This document shows positions 18,160 to 28,896 of a stretch of 62,665 bases of DNA, piece by piece. The notes under the pieces were generated by a model, which was given only the letters and a program-made list of their open reading frames with translations, was not told the DNA's origin and made no database searches. A program made the translations under genes and the position numbers. The first letter of the stretch is position 1. Every line of letters starts with the position of its first letter. Source of the DNA: Synechococcus sp. HJ21-Hayes (GTDB lineage: Bacteria > Cyanobacteriota > Cyanobacteriia > PCC-6307 > Cyanobiaceae); the NCBI RefSeq assembly GCF_024345835.1, contig NZ_JAGQBW010000018.1, forward strand, positions 1 through 62,665, written 5' to 3'.

Positions 18160-19040
18160 CAGGGCAGCTGCCGCACCCCCTGCGGGCGGGGGACCGGGTG
18201 CAGCTGGCTGCCGCCAGCTCAGCCCTGGACAACCTGGAGCGGCTCGAGGCCGGCAGCGCCGTGCTGCAGAGCTGGGGCCTGCAGGTGGAGAGCCACCCCG
18301 AACCCCTGCGCCGCTGGGGCTACCTGGCCGGGGCCGACCTCCAGCGCCACGGCGACCTGCTGCCCCCAGCCCCGCTCACGGCCTGCATCCGCGGTGGCTG
18401 GGGTGCCGCCCGGCTCCTTGAAGCCCATCAGTCCCTGTCTCTGCCAGACGGCTGGCTGCTGGGCTTCTCGGATGTCACCTCACTGCTGTGGGCCCAGCGG
18501 ACCCAAGGGCGTTGCGGCGGCATCCACGGCCCCCTGGTCACCACCCTGGCCAGCGAGCCCGCCTGGAGCCAGGAACGACTGCGGCAGTTGCTGTTCGGTG
18601 AGCCGCTGGCGGACCTCACGGGGGAGGCCTGGAAAGCAGGCGTGGCGATAGGTCCGCTGCTGGTGGGCAACCTCACCGTGGCCACCCACCTGTTGGGAAC
18701 CCCCCACCTCCCGGATCTGCGCGGGGCAGTGCTGGTGCTGGAGGACGTGGGCGAGGCCCCCTACCGCATCGACCGCATGCTCACCCACTGGCGCCTCAGC
18801 GGAGCCCTGCAGCAACTGGCCGGCATCGGCTTCGGCAGCTTCAGCCACTGCAATGACGACGACGCGCGCGATCCGGACACCTGCTTCAGCCTCGAGCAGG
18901 TGCTGCGGGAGCGCACCGCCGACCTGGGCATCCCTGTACTGGCCCAGCTGCCGGTGGGCCATGAGCCCGGCAATGCCGCTCTCCCCCTAGGCGTTCAGGT
19001 CCGGCTGGATGCCCACCGGGGTGTGCTGCAGGTGCTCTAG
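18156..19040 (+). CDS. LD-carboxypeptidase (peptidase family S66)
   Basis: 294 residues. The catalytic triad can be placed by comparison with LdcA: Ser105 in [10 protein letters not shown], Glu in [18 protein letters not shown], and His in [15 protein letters not shown]. The substrate-loop motif [11 protein letters not shown] precedes the serine. There is no signal peptide, so it probably acts in the cytoplasm, removing D-Ala from recycled murein tetrapeptides. The ATG overlaps the prenyltransferase stop by 4 bases (translational coupling), and its stop overlaps convergent ispD by 4 bases. Confidence 0.93.
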   Translation: MTGQLPHPLRAGDRVQLAAASSALDNLERLEAGSAVLQSWGLQVESHPEPLRRWGYLAGADLQRHGDLLPPAPLTACIRGGWGAARLLEAHQSLSLPDGWLLGFSDVTSLLWAQRTQGRCGGIHGPLVTTLASEPAWSQERLRQLLFGEPLADLTGEAWKAGVAIGPLLVGNLTVATHLLGTPHLPDLRGAVLVLEDVGEAPYRIDRMLTHWRLSGALQQLAGIGFGSFSHCNDDDARDPDTCFSLEQVLRERTADLGIPVLAQLPVGHEPGNAALPLGVQVRLDAHRGVLQVL

Positions 19041-19714
19041 CGGCCGGCCAACACCGCCGCCGCAATGGTGAGGTCGAAGGGGGTGGTGATCTTGATGTTG
19101 GAGGGGGAGGCCTCAATCACCTGCACCGCCCAGCCGAGGCGCTCGAACAGGGAGGCGTCATCGGTGACGCTCCAGCCCTCGGCAACGGCACGGGCGTGGG
19201 CATCCCTGAGCTGTTGCACCGGAAAACCCTGGGGGGTCTGGGCACCCCAGAGCTGTGAGCGATCCGGCGTGTCCTGAATCACCCCATCGCCATCCACCCG
19301 CTTAATCGTGTCGGTCACGGGCGCAGCAGCGATCACCGCCGCACCGGCGGCCACGGCCTGGGAGCAGCGGCTGATCAGATCAGGATCAACCAGGCAGCGG
19401 GCCCCGTCGTGGATCAGCACAGAGCTTGCTTCCGGAGGCAGGGCTGCGAGGCCGTTGCTCACGGATTCCTGGCGGGTGTCGCCTCCCTGGATCCACACCA
19501 CGGGACGGTCGGGGTTGACGGCGGCCACCAAACCCTCAATGGCGGCCTGATCGATGGGTTGGCCCACGATGCCAATCCAGCGGATGTCGCCGCAGGCCAG
19601 GGCGGCCTCCAGGGTCCAGGCGAGCACAGGGCGCCCCGCCACCTCCAGCAGCAGCTTGTTGCGCTCCGCTCCCATGCGGCGGCCGCTGCCGGCACAGGCG
19701 ATCAGCAAATGCAC
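19037..19714 (-). CDS. ispD: 2-C-methyl-D-erythritol 4-phosphate cytidylyltransferase
   Basis: 225 residues. The nucleotide-binding N-terminus [27 protein letters not shown] contains the dinucleotide-fold loop. Further IspD motifs are [69 protein letters not shown] and [10 protein letters not shown]. It makes CDP-methylerythritol in the plastid-type isoprenoid pathway that feeds carotenoids, phytol and plastoquinone. It converges with the LD-carboxypeptidase and is divergent from the GT9 gene. Confidence 0.96.
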   Translation of the reverse strand: MHLLIACAGSGRRMGAERNKLLLEVAGRPVLAWTLEAALACGDIRWIGIVGQPIDQAAIEGLVAAVNPDRPVVWIQGGDTRQESVSNGLAALPPEASSVLIHDGARCLVDPDLISRCSQAVAAGAAVIAAAPVTDTIKRVDGDGVIQDTPDRSQLWGAQTPQGFPVQQLRDAHARAVAEGWSVTDDASLFERLGWAVQVIEASPSNIKITTPFDLTIAAAVLAGR

Positions 19715-19791
19715 AAGCGGGCGGCCTCCTGAGCCTGGTTGATCCGACCTCCATACAATCAGCCCGCGACCCGCCCTAGCTGCCCGCCGCC

Positions 19792-20628
19792 ATGCGCGTT
19801 CTGTTTCTGCTTCCGGGCGGCATCACCAGCCAGCTGGAGGCCCTGCCGGCCGTGGCGACTGTGGCCAGCCAACTCCAGGCCCAGGTACAGGTGGCCTGTG
19901 CCCCTGCCGCCGCCACCGCCTGGACGCTGGTACCGGCGGTGGAGAAGGTGATTCCGTTCGACTTCGACACACGGGCCAGCCTGGCGGACTGGGCCAACTT
20001 GCTGGGCAACGTGCGGGAGCCCGATTTTCAGGCCTGCATCAGCCTGGCGCAGGGGCGCCAGCTCGACCTGATGCTCTCGATGAGCCACATTCCCAACCGC
20101 GTGGCGGCGGGTGGCTTCTCCGCCACGAGCAGCGTGAGCCCCACGGACGGCTGGCAGCCCCAGGCCCTGGGGGCCTTCCTGCGCCCGCTGGGCCTGAGCC
20201 TGGATGCGGGGGCCTTCCGCCTGGCGTTACCCAAGGCCGCCCTCGAACAAGCGGCGGCCCAGCTACCGGCCGGCCAGGGCCCTGCCCTGCTGCTGAGCCC
20301 CTCTGGCACCGTCAACGACTGGCCCAGCAGCCAGTGGCAATCCCTGCCCGAACAGGTGCGCAGCAAGTTGCCCGATCTGCGGGTGGTGCAGGCCCTGCGC
20401 GGCAGCAAGCTGCAGGAGCGGGCAGCCCAGATCGCGAGCTGTGATGTGGTGCTGAGCAGCGATCCCATCACCACCGAACTGGCCCTGTTCAGCGGGGTTC
20501 CCCTGGTGGCCTTGGGCCGCGACGCCGCTCAACTGCCAACCCGACAGGGCGTACAGGGGCTGGGGGCCCGCAGCCCGCTGACCCAACTGCCCATGGCGGA
20601 GGTGCTCCAGGCCATGGGCCTGGGATGA
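19792..20628 (+). CDS. Glycosyltransferase family 9 (heptosyltransferase-like) protein
   Basis: 278 residues, short for GT9 (usually 320-350). It begins [24 protein letters not shown], the GT9 N-terminal fold. The C-terminal half has [17 protein letters not shown], then a sequence of the GT9 donor-domain type with [29 protein letters not shown]. Family members transfer sugars from NDP-heptose or similar donors to lipopolysaccharide. The classical His-rich donor motif is not obvious, so activity is uncertain. The stop overlaps the next gene by 4 bases. Confidence 0.75.
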   Translation: MRVLFLLPGGITSQLEALPAVATVASQLQAQVQVACAPAAATAWTLVPAVEKVIPFDFDTRASLADWANLLGNVREPDFQACISLAQGRQLDLMLSMSHIPNRVAAGGFSATSSVSPTDGWQPQALGAFLRPLGLSLDAGAFRLALPKAALEQAAAQLPAGQGPALLLSPSGTVNDWPSSQWQSLPEQVRSKLPDLRVVQALRGSKLQERAAQIASCDVVLSSDPITTELALFSGVPLVALGRDAAQLPTRQGVQGLGARSPLTQLPMAEVLQAMGLG

Positions 20629-21740
20629 GACAACCTCGGCGCACACGCCTGCGCCAGGCCCGAAGCAGGGCCTCGCTCTCAGAACTGCTGAGCCGGCGCC
20701 CCTGGGCCGGCCCCGTGCTCGCGCTGGTGATGGTGGTGAATGCCGGGGCCGCGGGCTACCGGATCAGCGAAGGCTGGGACTGGGGTGACTGCTACTGGAT
20801 GGTGCTGATCAGCCTCAGCACCCTGGGGTTCAGCGATGCGGAAACCCAGGTTCTCAGTGGAGGAGGCCGGGTGGTGACAGCCCTGCTCATCATCGGCGGC
20901 CTAGTGGTGGTGCAACAGACCATTCAGAAACTGCTGGAATTAACCAATTCCGGCTATTTCCGGCGCCTCCGGGAGCGCCGCTATCGCCAACAGCTGCAGC
21001 GCACGATGAACAACCACGTGATCCTCTGTGGCTATGGCCGCATCGGCCGCGAAATCGCCCAACAACTCAGCGCCGAAGCGGTGCCCTTGCTCGTGGTGGA
21101 GATGGATCCAGACCGCATCCAGGAGGCACAGCAGCGGGGCCTCACGGTGCTGCAGGCGGACGCCACCCTCGACGTGACGCTCGAGGAGGCTGGCGTGCAT
21201 CACTGCCGGGCCCTGGTGGCGGCCCTGCCCAGCAATGCGGCCAACCTCTACGTGATCCTCAGTGCCCGGGGCCTGGCCCCCCGGTGCCGCTTGATCGCCC
21301 GGGCCGACAGCGAGGAAGCCGAGGGCAAACTGCGCCTGGCCGGGGCCGACCAGGTGGTGAGCCCCTATGTGGCGGGCGGCCGCACCATGGCCGCCACCGC
21401 CCTGCGGCCCCTGGCGGTGAACTTCATGGAACTGCTGGCTGGCTCCGAGTGTGAGGTGGAGGAGCTGCTGCTGAGCAGCGACCCCGAGCAACTGGGCCAA
21501 CTCAATGGCCGCAGCCTGGCGGAGCTGCAGCTGGGTAGGCGCAGCGGCGCCCTGGTGCTGGCGATTCGCAACCCGACGGGCGCTGGTGCCCCCGGGGCCG
21601 ATCTGCTGGCCAATCCCAGCGGGGAGGTGCGCCTGGCGCCAGGCCAGCTCCTGGTGGTGATGGGCAGCCAGGACCAGCTGGAGCGCCTCACCGACCTGCT
21701 GGGATCGGCCCTGGCCGGCGTGGATACGCTGCAGGCCTAG
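20625..21740 (+). CDS. Potassium channel-like protein with RCK/TrkA domains
   Basis: 371 residues. A basic N-terminus leads to one membrane helix (PVLALVMVVNAGAAGY), a pore loop (DCYWMVLISLSTLGFSDAE) and a second helix (VVTALLIIGGLVVVQQ), the two-helix K+ channel plan. An RCK-N Rossmann domain follows (HVILCGYGRIGREIAQQL, about residues 128-145, acidic VVEMDPDRI), then a TrkA-C-like domain with LLVVMGSQDQLERL. The selectivity filter reads TLGFSD (66-71) rather than TVGYGD, so ion selectivity is doubtful. It overlaps the GT9 gene by 4 bases. Confidence 0.88.
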   Translation: MRQPRRTRLRQARSRASLSELLSRRPWAGPVLALVMVVNAGAAGYRISEGWDWGDCYWMVLISLSTLGFSDAETQVLSGGGRVVTALLIIGGLVVVQQTIQKLLELTNSGYFRRLRERRYRQQLQRTMNNHVILCGYGRIGREIAQQLSAEAVPLLVVEMDPDRIQEAQQRGLTVLQADATLDVTLEEAGVHHCRALVAALPSNAANLYVILSARGLAPRCRLIARADSEEAEGKLRLAGADQVVSPYVAGGRTMAATALRPLAVNFMELLAGSECEVEELLLSSDPEQLGQLNGRSLAELQLGRRSGALVLAIRNPTGAGAPGADLLANPSGEVRLAPGQLLVVMGSQDQLERLTDLLGSALAGVDTLQA

Positions 21741-21791
21741 GCGCCACCCGCAAGGCCAGGCTTACGCTCGCGCGATTGCCGCCTCTGCTCC

Positions 21792-22533
21792 ATGGCCAAC
21801 GCCACCCCCCTTGCCGGACAGGTTGCCCTGGTGACCGGCGCCAGCCGGGGCATCGGCCGCTGCATCGCCCAGGTGCTGGCCCAGGCGGGCGCCACGGTGG
21901 TGGTGAACTACGCCAGCTCGCCTGGAGCGGCGGACGCAGTGGTGGCGGAGATCCAGGCCAGTGGCGGCAAGGCCTGGGCCCATCAGGCCAACGTGGCCGA
22001 TGAGGACCAGGTGGAGGCCATGGTGAAGGACGTACTGGCGAAGGAAGGCCGGCTCGATGTGTTGGTGAACAACGCCGGCATCACCCGCGATGGCTTGCTG
22101 ATGCGCATGAAGAGCGCCGATTGGCAGAGCGTGATCGACCTCAATCTCACGGGGGTGTTCCTCTGCACCCGGGCCGTGAGCCGCTCGATGCTCAAGGCCC
22201 GCAGTGGACGCATCATCAACATCACGTCGGTGGTGGGCCTGATGGGCAACCCCGGCCAGGCCAATTACAGCGCCGCCAAGGCGGGCGTGATCGGGCTCAC
22301 CCGCAGCAGTGCGGCGGAATTCGCCAGCCGTGGCGTCACCGTGAACGCCGTGGCACCGGGCTTCATCACCACCGACATGACCAAAGACCTCAACGTGGAG
22401 CCGATCCTCTCGGCCATCCCCCTGGGTCGGATGGGCAGCCCCGATGAAGTGGCCAGCGCCGTGCGCTTCCTGGCCGCTGATCCCGCCGCCGCCTACATGA
22501 CCGGCCAGGTGCTGCAGGTGGATGGCGGCATGG

Positions 22534-22544
<11 letters not shown>
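21792..22544 (+). CDS. fabG: 3-oxoacyl-[acyl-carrier-protein] reductase FabG
   Basis: 250 residues. The NADPH-binding TGASRGIGR is near the N-terminus, followed by NNAG in [18 protein letters not shown]. The catalytic Ser is in [16 protein letters not shown] and the Tyr/Lys pair in [11 protein letters not shown]. The segment [15 protein letters not shown] and the C-terminal [12 protein letters not shown] complete a FabG match. The enzyme performs the first reduction in fatty-acid elongation. No other fab gene is adjacent. Its last 11 bases overlap the convergent small membrane-protein gene. Confidence 0.97.
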
Positions 22545-24561
<2,017 letters not shown>

Positions 24562-24565
24562 GCCG

Positions 24566-24703
24566 CTACAGCGCCCTGATCAGCCGGGCGTGGATGCGGC
24601 AGACGCTCAACGCTTCCCGGGGCGGGTCACTGCAGAGCCGCCCCAGTTCCCGGTTCAAGCCCTGAGGCTCCGCCATCGGCAGGCTTTCCACGGGAGTGCT
24701 CAT
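24566..24703 (-). CDS. 45-residue ORF with very strong Shine-Dalgarno sequence
   Basis: ATG is preceded by AAAGGAGGTG (24709-24718), a near-perfect anti-SD match, with 7 bases between GGAGG and the ATG. The product begins MSTPVESLPMAEPQG, has two cysteines (LCSDPP, SVCRIHARL) and ends in a basic helix, HARLIRAL. It has no signal peptide or membrane span. I do not recognise a family. Support is the ribosome binding site and position in an otherwise empty gap. A short upstream dyad, GAGAC-N5-GTCTC (24730-24744), could be part of its promoter. Confidence 0.45.
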   Translation of the reverse strand: MSTPVESLPMAEPQGLNRELGRLCSDPPREALSVCRIHARLIRAL

Positions 24704-24729
24704 CACTGCACCTCCTTTGAGACACCTGA

Positions 24730-24744
24730 GAGACGCGTAGTCTC
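24730..24744. promoter_or_regulatory. Small dyad upstream of the 45-residue ORF
   Basis: GAGAC-GCGTA-GTCTC sits 27 bases upstream of the ORF start and 76 bases past the nanE stop. It may be an operator half-site pair or part of a nanE 3' structure. Evidence is only the symmetry. Confidence 0.25.
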
Positions 24745-24819
24745 ACCACTAGGGTGCTGGGTGGACTTCAAACTTCAGGAAGCTTTCCTACCCAGGGAGT
24801 AACCAAGTTCCCGCCTCAG

Positions 24820-25536
24820 TCAGCGGCCAATCGCCCCGACATAGGCCGCCACCTGAAGGTCGACACCGGTAATGGCGGTGCCCACCACCACGGCATCGGC
24901 TCCCTGCTGCAACGCCGAACGGGCCTGATCGGCCGTGGCGATGCCCCCCTCACAGATCAGGCTGGTGCTGGCAGGCAACTGCTGGCGCAGTGGGGCCAGC
25001 AGCTCCCAGGCGGGCGGCCGTGAGCCCGCGGTGGTCTCCGTGTAGCCGAACAACGTGGTGCCCACCCACTGGCAGCCAAGGGCGGCCGCCCGCAAGCCGT
25101 TATCCACGGAATCGATATCAGCCATCAGTGGGGCACGGAGATCCCCTGAGGCCCGGCGCACCAAATCAGCCAGGTCCTGACCAGCGGGGCGATGCCGGTC
25201 GGTGGCATCCAGTGCAATCACATCGGCTCCAGCCGCCCACACCGCCTGGATCTCCTCCCAGCCTGGGGTGATGTAGACGGAACTATCTGGGAAGGTGCGT
25301 TTCCACAGGCCCACGATCAGGGCCTCCGGGCAGCGGCGCCGCACCGCGCCGATGTGATCGGGACTCTCCAAGCGCACACCGATGGCGCCATTGCGCAGGC
25401 TGGCTTCCGCCATGGCCGCAATCACCTGGGGATCCCGCATCGGCGACCCCTCCGGCGCCTGCACGGACACGATCAAGCCCCCCTGGAGGGCTGCACGCTC
25501 AAGCCGCACGGGGAAGCTCCGCATCAGCCTGGACAT
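24820..25536 (-). CDS. nanE: N-acetylmannosamine-6-phosphate 2-epimerase (NanE)
   Basis: 238 residues. The TIM-barrel signatures of NanE are present: GGLIVSVQAPEGSPMRDP, RNGAIGVRLES, the lysine motif IVGLWKRTFPDSSVYITP, ADVIALDATDRHRP, PLMADIDSVDNG and the closing CEGGIATADQA with ADAVVVGTAITG. The reaction interconverts ManNAc-6-P and GlcNAc-6-P. No sialate lyase (nanA), ManNAc kinase (nanK) or transporter is near, so a complete sialic-acid catabolic pathway is not supported here. Its start overlaps the upstream small gene by 38 bases, and the run continues back to the ABC exporter. Confidence 0.93.
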   Translation of the reverse strand: MSRLMRSFPVRLERAALQGGLIVSVQAPEGSPMRDPQVIAAMAEASLRNGAIGVRLESPDHIGAVRRRCPEALIVGLWKRTFPDSSVYITPGWEEIQAVWAAGADVIALDATDRHRPAGQDLADLVRRASGDLRAPLMADIDSVDNGLRAAALGCQWVGTTLFGYTETTAGSRPPAWELLAPLRQQLPASTSLICEGGIATADQARSALQQGADAVVVGTAITGVDLQVAAYVGAIGR

Positions 25537-25918
25537 CCGGGAGCCAACTGCGCAGCCGGGCCAGCGCCGGATGGCTGGGAGCTGGTGCCGGACGCGACAG
25601 CCGCGGCAGCACTGGCAGCTGCTGCACCGGGGGGGAAACTGGAAGCTGCGCGGGCTCCAGGGGTGGCTGAGTACTGGCGATGGTGGGAGCCTCCAGCAGC
25701 TCCTGCCACCACACCAGGCTCTCCGCCTGGGCCAGCTCCTGCATCAGTGCAGGCAGGGAACTGACGCCCTGGCGATGTACCCACAAACTGGACAGCCGCT
25801 GCAGGGCTGCCGCATCGCGGCGTTGTAACGCAGCGCTGAGCTCCTGGCGCAGGGCCTGCCGCCGGGCCAGGGGAGAGGGTGCGGCAGCAGGACGGACAGG
25901 CAAGGGGCGCACAGACAT
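25499..25918 (-). CDS. Hypothetical Ala/Pro-rich protein coupled to the ABC exporter
   Basis: 139 residues. Its ATG overlaps the stop of the ABC permease (TGATG), and its 3' end overlaps nanE. The N-terminal half looks helical (RRQALRQELSAALQRRDAAALQRLSSLW, in two parts), followed by VWWQELLEA. The C-terminal half is rich in Pro and Ala. There is no membrane span or signal peptide. I do not recognise the family. The one-base stop/start overlap favours a genuine, co-translated gene. Confidence 0.55.
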   Translation of the reverse strand: MSVRPLPVRPAAAPSPLARRQALRQELSAALQRRDAAALQRLSSLWVHRQGVSSLPALMQELAQAESLVWWQELLEAPTIASTQPPLEPAQLPVSPPVQQLPVLPRLSRPAPAPSHPALARLRSWLPDVQADAELPRAA

Positions 25919-26784
25919 CAGGAGAGCTTGCGATCCAGCAGGGGGCGGATCAACAGAAACAGCCCAGCCGCCAGGGCCGCCAACACCCCCAGGCAGCTGG
26001 CAGCGCTCAGCTCCCCATAGGGGGCCTGCAGCACCAGGGCCGAAAGGGAAAAGTTGCCGGCGTAGGCCGCACGGATGGGTTCAATGGCGAAGGTAAGGGG
26101 ATTCAGGGCCGCAAGCCAGCCCAACCAGGGCGGCATGAACGAAATCGGTGCCAGGGCCGTGCTGGCGAACAGCAGCGGCAGGTTGGCTACAAAGATCACC
26201 GCAATCAGCTCGATGTGGCCCGGCAGGGCAAAGGCCAGCCCGAGGCTCAGACCCGTCACGGCAAACACGAGCAGCAGCAGGGTCACCAAGACCAGCAGCA
26301 GGCCCGCCCCACCGGGCCAGCCGTAGCCCAACAACCAGGCGGTGCCCATGATCGCCAGGCTCTGCACCAGGCTCAGGGAGGTGATGTAGAGCACCGAGGC
26401 CAGCACGATCGAGCTGCGGGAGCGCAGCGGGGCCACCAGCAGCCGGTTCAGAAAACCGAATTCCCGGTCGAACATCACCGGCAGGCCCGCGTTGAGGGCG
26501 GCACTGAAGGCCGTGAACACAATCACGCCGGCCCCCAGGAAGCGGCCATAACTCATGCCATCGGGGAGCAGGCCTTCCGGGGCATTGGCAAACAGAGCCC
26601 CAAACAGCACCAGCCAGATCAGCGGTTGCAACACACCAGCCACCAGGGTGGAGGGCCTCCGCGCCAGCTGCAGGAACAGCCGCTTGGTGAGGGCCAGGGT
26701 TTCCTGGCTGAGATCGGCAAGGGCCGAGTGGTTGCCCATATCGGGCGTCACGGGGCTGAGCAGAGAGGGGGTGGCGCTGGTCAT
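25918..26784 (-). CDS. ABC-2 type transporter permease (DrrB-like)
   Basis: 288 residues from the ATG giving MTSATPSLL. An N-terminal cytoplasmic segment (LALTKRLFLQLARRPSTLVAG) is followed by six membrane helices, including the ABC-2 landmarks QPLIWLVLFGALF, FDREFGFLNRLLVAPLRS and FMPPWLGWLAALNPLTFAIE. It pairs with the ATPase encoded immediately upstream, 40 bases away, to form an exporter half. Substrate is unknown. DrrAB-type exporters carry hydrophobic molecules. It follows ctaA-ctaB and the ATPase in one leftward run. Confidence 0.9.
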   Translation of the reverse strand: MTSATPSLLSPVTPDMGNHSALADLSQETLALTKRLFLQLARRPSTLVAGVLQPLIWLVLFGALFANAPEGLLPDGMSYGRFLGAGVIVFTAFSAALNAGLPVMFDREFGFLNRLLVAPLRSRSSIVLASVLYITSLSLVQSLAIMGTAWLLGYGWPGGAGLLLVLVTLLLLVFAVTGLSLGLAFALPGHIELIAVIFVANLPLLFASTALAPISFMPPWLGWLAALNPLTFAIEPIRAAYAGNFSLSALVLQAPYGELSAASCLGVLAALAAGLFLLIRPLLDRKLS

Positions 26785-26824
26785 TGCTGGTGGAACGGGG
26801 AACACGAACTCAACGGGGCAGAGA

Positions 26825-27856
26825 TCAACGCATGGACTGCTTGCGCTCCTCCTTGGCATCGCGGCTGCCAGCCACCGCCAGCTCCGCATCCATCAGGGTG
26901 CGGCCCGTGGCCTGCAGATACACGTCGTCGAGGCTGGGGCGGCTCTGGGCCAGGGCGAACACGGGCAGCTGTGCTTCAGCCAGCTGGCGACGCAGCTGCT
27001 CCGCCACTCCGTCATGCTCCACCACCAGGTTGAGCGAAAAGCCCTGGGCCCGGTTCACAACCACCTGGCGCACACCCGCACAGCCCTGCAAAAGCTGCTG
27101 CACCCGCAGGGCCTCGGGCTCATCACTGAACTCCCGCACTCGCAGGGTCACCCGGTCTCCGCCCAGGGCCGCCTTCAGCTCGGAAGGCCTGCCCTCGGCG
27201 ATCACCCGGCCGTTCTCAATGATCGCCAGATGATCCGCAAGGGCATCCACCTCCTCGAGGTAATGGCTGCTCAGCAACACCGTGGTGCCCTGATCACGCA
27301 GCTGCTGCAACACCTGCCAGATGGCAGCTCGGCTCTCGATATCCAGCCCCACAGTGGGCTCATCCAGCACCAGCACCTGGGGCCGGTGCAGCAGCCCGGA
27401 GGCCAGATCCAGGCGGCGGCGCATACCCCCGGAATAGGTGCCGCAGCGACGATCAATCCAGTCGCCCATGGCCAGCAGGTCCTCCAGTTCAGCGATGCGC
27501 CGATCGCGCTCCGCCTTGGGCAGGTGATAGAGGTCGCCCTGGAGTTGGAGCAGCTCGCGGCCACTGAGGATCTTGTCGAGCGCCACCTCCTGGGCCACGT
27601 AGCCGAGGCGTTCGCGCACGCCGCGGGGATCCACCAAGCCATCCACCCCAGCCACCCGCACACTGCCGGAACTGGGGGCGAGCAGGGTGGCGAGGATCCG
27701 CAGGGTGGTGGTTTTACCGGCGCCGTTGGGCCCTAACAGGCCATAGAGGCTGCCCTTGGGCACCGACAAGCTGAGACCCCGCAAGGCCTCCACCGCCTTG
27801 TCGCCTTTGCCGTAACGCTTGCAGACGTCGTGGAGCTGGATCACCGCTTCTGGCAC
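26825..27856 (-). CDS. ABC transporter ATP-binding protein (DrrA-like)
   Basis: About 343 residues using the GTG that gives VPEAVIQLHDV, which is preceded by GGAG; the GTG four codons later is an alternative and no ATG is available. Walker A is GPNGAGKTT, signature TYSGGMRRRLDLASGL, Walker B VLVLDEPTVGLD, then the switch His in LLSSHYLEEVDAL. A C-terminal extension of about 100 residues (ELKAALGGDRVTLRV to RPSLDDVYLQATG) is typical of DrrA/CcmA-like exporters. It lies about 40 bases after ctaB and just before its permease. Confidence 0.92.
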   Translation of the reverse strand: MPEAVIQLHDVCKRYGKGDKAVEALRGLSLSVPKGSLYGLLGPNGAGKTTTLRILATLLAPSSGSVRVAGVDGLVDPRGVRERLGYVAQEVALDKILSGRELLQLQGDLYHLPKAERDRRIAELEDLLAMGDWIDRRCGTYSGGMRRRLDLASGLLHRPQVLVLDEPTVGLDIESRAAIWQVLQQLRDQGTTVLLSSHYLEEVDALADHLAIIENGRVIAEGRPSELKAALGGDRVTLRVREFSDEPEALRVQQLLQGCAGVRQVVVNRAQGFSLNLVVEHDGVAEQLRRQLAEAQLPVFALAQSRPSLDDVYLQATGRTLMDAELAVAGSRDAKEERKQSMR

Positions 27857-27894
27857 CGCCGGGGAACTCCGCTCAGCCGTTTTGAAAACCCAAT

Positions 27895-28896
27895 TTAGAA
27901 AGTCCTCTGCCACCCAGTGGTGGCAAGCCCTAGCAACTCGAGCCCCTGGTGGCTGAATTGGGCACCGGCGGGCATCCGGGCGATCAGCAGCAGCAGGCAG
28001 ATGCCGAACAGATAGAGGATCGACCAGCGGAACAGCCCCTTGGCCCGCTGCAGGTCGTCGGGGGCCTGCTGGAGAGCCCAGGCCATCTGCAGGAGCCTGC
28101 CGTTGAAGGGAAGCAGCAACAGGCCATAGAGCAAACCACCCGAGGGCAAGGCCCAGATGCCGAGCACACTCAGCCCAACGGTGGCAAGGGCATAGAGGCC
28201 AATGGCCTGGGCGGTGGCGGGAGCCCCTTTCACCACCGGCAGCATCGGAATGCCCACGGAGCGGTAGTCGTCCTTGAGCAGCAGGGCGAGGGCCCAGAAA
28301 TGGGCGGGGGTCCACACCATCACCAGGCCAAACAACCACCAGCTGCTCAAACCCAGATGTCCCGTGGCCGCAGCGGCCCCCACCAGGGGCGGGATGGCCC
28401 CCGCCACCCCGCCGATCACGATGTTCTGGCTGGTGCGGGGCTTGAGCAGCACCGTGTAGAGCAGCACATAGCTGCAGAGCCCGAGCAGCGAGAGGCCCGC
28501 CGCCAGGCAGTTCACCCCTCCCACCAACAGGGTTGAGGCGGTGAGGGCCAGGGCCACGGCAATGGCAAAGGCCGTGGTGACCGACAGACGACCGGAGGGC
28601 AGAGCACGGCCGCTGGTGCGCTGCATGCGGCCATCGAGTTCCTGCTCCCAGAGGCAATTGAGCACTCCGGCAGCAGCGGCGGCCAGGGCGCCACCACCGA
28701 GGGTGCAGGCCAAGCGGGCTGGGGGCAGGGGCCAGCCCTCGGAGAGGGCCATGCCGCCCAGGGTGGTGGCCAGCAGCAGCGGAATCAGCCGCGGCTTTGC
28801 GATCTCCAACCAGGGGGGCAGGCGCAGGCGTGCCCGCGAAGGCACCACCTGTTCCCGCGTGAGCCGGGGTGTTGCTGAAACCGGTGCACTAACCAC
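27895..28896 (-). CDS. ctaB: Protoheme IX farnesyltransferase (heme O synthase)
   Basis: 333 residues from a GTG with a perfect GGAGG six bases upstream (28903-28907); the frame is open further. The GTG overlaps the end of ctaA by 8 bases. UbiA-type membrane protein with Asp-motif region [18 protein letters not shown], then [17 protein letters not shown] and [14 protein letters not shown], diagnostic of CtaB/Cox10. It farnesylates heme b to heme O, which CtaA converts to heme A for the divergently encoded oxidase. The DrrAB-like exporter follows. Confidence 0.95.
   Translation of the reverse strand: MVSAPVSATPRLTREQVVPSRARLRLPPWLEIAKPRLIPLLLATTLGGMALSEGWPLPPARLACTLGGGALAAAAAGVLNCLWEQELDGRMQRTSGRALPSGRLSVTTAFAIAVALALTASTLLVGGVNCLAAGLSLLGLCSYVLLYTVLLKPRTSQNIVIGGVAGAIPPLVGAAAATGHLGLSSWWLFGLVMVWTPAHFWALALLLKDDYRSVGIPMLPVVKGAPATAQAIGLYALATVGLSVLGIWALPSGGLLYGLLLLPFNGRLLQMAWALQQAPDDLQRAKGLFRWSILYLFGICLLLLIARMPAGAQFSHQGLELLGLATTGWQRTF

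Noticed and set aside
18390-18420. Apparent loss of the catalytic Ser of the LD-carboxypeptidase in [10 protein letters not shown]
   Set aside because: Comparison with E. coli LdcA places the nucleophile in the later GFSD motif (Ser105), which is intact.
25879-27033. 384-codon open frame antisense to the ABC exporter genes
   Set aside because: Low-complexity Gln/Gly/His composition and complete overlap with two clear ABC genes.
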